Source: CAZXFH01 sp964640055 (GTDB lineage Bacteria > Fidelibacterota > UBA2242 > JAFGTP01). Taken from it: a stretch of DNA of 25,440 nucleotides. Position 1 is the first letter of the stretch, and every line of letters begins with the position of its first letter. The translations under genes and the position numbers were made by a program. The stretch spans positions 1 to 25,440 of the forward strand of contig CAZXFH010000043.1 of NCBI GenBank assembly GCA_964640055.1. The letters run 5' to 3'. The notes beneath the pieces were generated by a model. The model did no database searches. It had not been told where the DNA came from and was given only the letters and a program-made list of their open reading frames with translations. Below are positions 23,418-25,440 of this stretch, piece by piece.

Positions 23418-24610
23418 TATACCAGCGGCGCTATTTTTTCACTGATGGTCTGCCAGTTAAAATATTGCTGGGCCCATTTCCGGCCGTATTGTCCCATTTT
23501 TTGACGCTGTTCCGGAGAGACCAGCAATTTTCTTAAATATTTAGTGACTATTGATGTCCGCGTACCGTCAATAATATAGCCACTCTTACCATCATCGATT
23601 GCATCCCGGATACCACCGAAGTTACCCGCGATAACCGGTTTAGCGCAAGCCGAAGCTTCCAAAAAAACAATACCAAATCCTTCATAATCTCCGGTCAGGC
23701 GTTGGTGCTGGTGGGTCTGTCGGTTCAGTAAAATAAAAATATCGCATAGGTTATAGTAAGCCGGTAATTCATCATCGGGCACAAATCCGCAAAAAATGAC
23801 CCGGTCAGTCAATTGATATTCCTCTGCCATCTGGCGTAAACGCTTTTCTTCACGTCCCTTTCCAACGATCAGATAAACCAGATCAGGAAATTGCGGGGCC
23901 AGGGCGGCCAGACTTTCAAGTACCTTGTCATGACCTTTGCGCTCATCCAGACGGGCGACGGTAAGGAGTACTTGTTTGCTTTGCAACTTGTATCTTTCAA
24001 TTAAATGCGCCGGTTTTGGCCTCGGTTTGAATCGGTCGATATCAACGCCGGGGGTGACCACTTTGAATTTATGACGCGGTATACCAAATTTGACAAATTC
24101 TTGTTGGGTAAACTGACTGTTGGGAATGATATATTGGGCATCTTTCAGGAATAATTTTATGCCCCGGGCCAAAAGCGGATTATGGCCGAAGCGCAGGGTT
24201 TCCGAACCGTAAACATATACGATATATGGCACTTTCCATAATTTATGAAGTATCCAGCCGGTTACCCCCGATGAGAGTACCTGTCCGCAGTGTATAATTT
24301 TGAAGCGCTGCTTCAGATGTAAGCGGATTATCCAGCAGGTATATAAGATTCCTTTCAGAATTTTAGCCTTCAGCGTATCATCAACCGGGATCTTTTTGCG
24401 GATGATATGTAAAGCTGATTTCTGATCAAAATCCTGCCAGCCCGGTGTTTTGGGCGCCAGGATCAGACAATTGTCAGGGGGAAAGAATTTCCAGATCTCA
24501 TGAAAGTAGGTGGCAATGCCACTGATCACCGGTGGGAAGTCGCCGGGTAAGAGCATGCTTTTCATATTAGATGTCTTTTTTGAGATCTGCTTACCAGGAT
24601 AGGTATTCAT
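23417..24610 (-). CDS. GT4 family glycosyltransferase
   Basis: This 397-residue GT-B glycosyltransferase appears to be the first gene of its operon. Features include LLPGDFPPVISGIATYFHE near 21-39, the HCGQVLSSGV acceptor loop, VYVYGSET, PNSQFTQQEF, and VTPGVDIDRFKPRP before the donor domain. The donor domain has LLTVARLDERKGHD and EGFGIVFLEASACAKPVIAGNFGG (E-x7-E). The true start may be the ATG at residue 16 (24565), where family similarity begins. Neither start has a good Shine-Dalgarno. It has the layout of mannosyl/glucosyl transferases of capsule loci. Upstream lies a run of palindromic repeats rather than another gene. Confidence 0.92.
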   Translation of the reverse strand: MNTYPGKQISKKTSNMKSMLLPGDFPPVISGIATYFHEIWKFFPPDNCLILAPKTPGWQDFDQKSALHIIRKKIPVDDTLKAKILKGILYTCWIIRLHLKQRFKIIHCGQVLSSGVTGWILHKLWKVPYIVYVYGSETLRFGHNPLLARGIKLFLKDAQYIIPNSQFTQQEFVKFGIPRHKFKVVTPGVDIDRFKPRPKPAHLIERYKLQSKQVLLTVARLDERKGHDKVLESLAALAPQFPDLVYLIVGKGREEKRLRQMAEEYQLTDRVIFCGFVPDDELPAYYNLCDIFILLNRQTHQHQRLTGDYEGFGIVFLEASACAKPVIAGNFGGIRDAIDDGKSGYIIDGTRTSIVTKYLRKLLVSPEQRQKMGQYGRKWAQQYFNWQTISEKIAPLV

Positions 24611-24638
24611 GGTTCGATTTTATTTTTTTATTCACATT

Positions 24639-24655
24639 CAACTCCTGCGGAGTTG
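24639..24655. repeat. REP-like palindrome R1
   Basis: CAACTCC-TGC-GGAGTTG is a perfect 7-bp hairpin lying 29 nt upstream of the GT4 start. It is nearly identical to the palindrome on the far side of the transposase gene (25392-25408), differing only in its 3-nt loop. Confidence 0.75.
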
Positions 24656-24680
24656 CGTTATTAATAGAGATAGAGTGAGT

Positions 24681-24699
24681 CTCCGGATTGCATCCGGAG
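24681..24699. repeat. REP-like palindrome R2
   Basis: CTCCGGA and TCCGGAG form a perfect 7-bp stem with a 5-nt TTGCA loop. It belongs to the same cluster as the neighbouring palindromes but has different arms. Confidence 0.6.
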
Positions 24700-24711
24700 T
24701 TATTCAGGTTG

Positions 24712-24727
24712 AACCCCTGCCGGGGTT
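24712..24727. repeat. REP-like palindrome R3
   Basis: AACCCC-TGCC-GGGGTT is a perfect 6-bp stem preceded by TTG, as in the other copies (TTCAAC or TTGAAC). Both arms have changed together relative to R1. Confidence 0.65.
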
Positions 24728-24833
24728 GCATTTAAGGTTGTTCCGATTCCGAAGTAATGATTCATGGTTTTATCTACTATACTGGGAGTTTCATTGGATC
24801 TGAAATGTTTTCAGAATATTGATGGAGTGAGAT

Positions 24834-24879
24834 AATCCCGGAGGGATTGAATATGAATAGCGCCGTATGCAATAGGGTG
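24834..24879. repeat. REP-like double hairpin R4
   Basis: AATCCC-GGA-GGGATT (24834-24848) is a perfect 6-bp stem. It is followed after TGAATATGAATAG by an imperfect hairpin, CGCCGTAT-GCA-ATAGGGTG (24861-24879), with one mismatch and one G.T pair. The two-hairpin layout resembles the bipartite structure of REP-type elements. Confidence 0.6.
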
Positions 24880-24905
24880 GCTAAGAAAACACCAAACCAT
24901 TCCGA

Positions 24906-24922
24906 CAACCACGGCGTGGTTG
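24906..24922. repeat. REP-like palindrome R5
   Basis: CAACCAC-GGC-GTGGTTG is a perfect 7-bp stem that starts 23 nt before the low-coordinate end (stop codon) of the transposase gene and ends 6 nt before it. It shares the CAAC...GTTG ends of R1 and R6 while the inner arms differ compensatingly. Confidence 0.7.
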
Positions 24923-24928
24923 AACCTT

Positions 24929-25375
24929 TTAAATTAGGTATTTTTCATCGAATTTAACGCTATGTTCATAGAGTAATTCAATGAGCTCATCCCGAAAAGA
25001 TACCTTCCGGTGATGGGATTCCTGATTTTTCACATAATCAATTAATCTGTCTCTGTTATTAAATGTATAGGTAAAAGCGGCATATCCCGCTTGCCGGTGA
25101 TCGAATGTTGGGAATAGATGGTTACTCTTGATATAATTTGAGCTGGCCAGTTTGATATCCTTGATCAATGCTGCTAAAGAGATGGTAGGATGGATATGGG
25201 TAACAATGTGCAGATGATCGGAGATTCCCCCGATGCGATACAAATGGCATTTATGGTTTTTCAATATTCCCCAGATATATTTGAATAATTCGGGTCGGTT
25301 AGCAGCTGGGAGCGTCGGTTTACGGTGTTTGGTGCTAAAGATGATATGATAAAGAATTTGGGTATAGGTACTCAT
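24929..25375 (-). mobile_element. tnpA: IS200/REP-associated tyrosine transposase (TnpA-like)
   Basis: This 148-residue intact reading frame encodes a Y1 HUH transposase. GISDHLHIVTH puts the HUH motif at His54-Leu-His56. The catalytic tyrosine is probably Tyr114 in DYVKNQESHHRK, the usual context in IS200/IS605 TnpA. The N-terminal YTQILYHIIFSTKHRKP and C-terminal VKFDEKYL also fit the family. Such enzymes cut and rejoin single-stranded DNA at hairpins. There is no accompanying TnpB, and short palindromes lie on both sides, which suits a RAYT/REP arrangement rather than a full IS605. The length is normal and no frameshift is seen. The element ends are not defined. Confidence 0.9.
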
Positions 25376-25391
25376 GATTGCAATCCATGTT

Positions 25392-25408
25392 CAACTCCTT
25401 CGGAGTTG
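25392..25408. repeat. REP-like palindrome R6
   Basis: CAACTCC-TTC-GGAGTTG, a perfect 7-bp hairpin, lies 17 nt upstream of the transposase start and matches R1 except in the loop. Its AAGGAG on the minus strand resembles a Shine-Dalgarno but is too far from the ATG, and it is followed by an out-of-frame ATG. Confidence 0.75.
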
Positions 25409-25440
25409 TCTCTATGTCGTTGATGCTTGTTTTTCTCCGG

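Noticed and set aside
24609..24803. 64-codon plus-strand reading frame upstream of the transposase
   Set aside because: It runs through three palindromic repeats and reads as repeat-derived sequence rather than protein.
24639..25408. CRISPR array
   Set aside because: The palindromes are unevenly spaced, vary in arm sequence, surround a transposase gene, and lack uniform spacers.

Overview
The window reads as bacterial chromosome of moderate G+C content, densely packed and mostly on the minus strand. Signal peptides, a WecA-type initiating transferase, WbqC and PIG-L genes point to a Gram-negative cell envelope. The mixture (desulfurase-SelD fusion, a Hcy-methyltransferase/MTHFR fusion, HD-GYP, GNAT-like and REP/IS200-type sequences) would suit an uncultured lineage near the FCB group (Calditrichota- or Marinimicrobia-like). 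That placement is a guess from style, not from a marker gene.

Region 1 (142-6432, minus) is a probable cofactor operon. In transcription order it holds nadC (NAD synthesis), a 732-residue cysteine desulfurase-selenophosphate synthetase fusion, an unrecognised GNAT-like protein, thiamine pyrophosphokinase and a sodium:solute symporter. The last two overlap by ATGA. Region 2 (6708-10254, plus) diverges from it across a spacer that carries a perfect 10-bp inverted repeat. It encodes two one-carbon/methionine proteins: a degenerate homocysteine-methyltransferase domain joined to a methyl-THF-binding domain, and a YitJ-type homocysteine methyltransferase-MTHFR fusion. A 51-residue membrane protein overlaps the 3' end of the second gene on the other strand.

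Region 3 (10799-14940) looks like signalling. It has an 8-TM/GAF/PP2C-like protein whose phosphatase motifs are lost, a convergent HD-GYP protein with an altered metal motif, and an ExeA-type AAA ATPase.

Region 4 (15014-24610, minus) is a glycan-biosynthesis locus in two tight operons. The first is WbqC, PIG-L deacetylase, DegT aminotransferase and WecA-like transferase. The second is GT4, SAM methyltransferase, DegT aminotransferase, GT4 and a periplasmic PHP-type metallohydrolase. A small two-TM protein gene on the plus strand sits between them. No flippase, polymerase or export channel is present, so the locus is incomplete here.

Region 5 (24630-25440) holds an IS200/REP-associated tyrosine transposase gene flanked by short palindromes whose arms covary. 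The least ordinary items are the PHP domain interrupted by a transmembrane hairpin, the pseudo-phosphatase beside an atypical HD-GYP protein, the His-for-Cys change in the methyltransferase zinc site, and the desulfurase-SelD fusion. I saw no rRNA, tRNA, CRISPR array or recognisable riboswitch.
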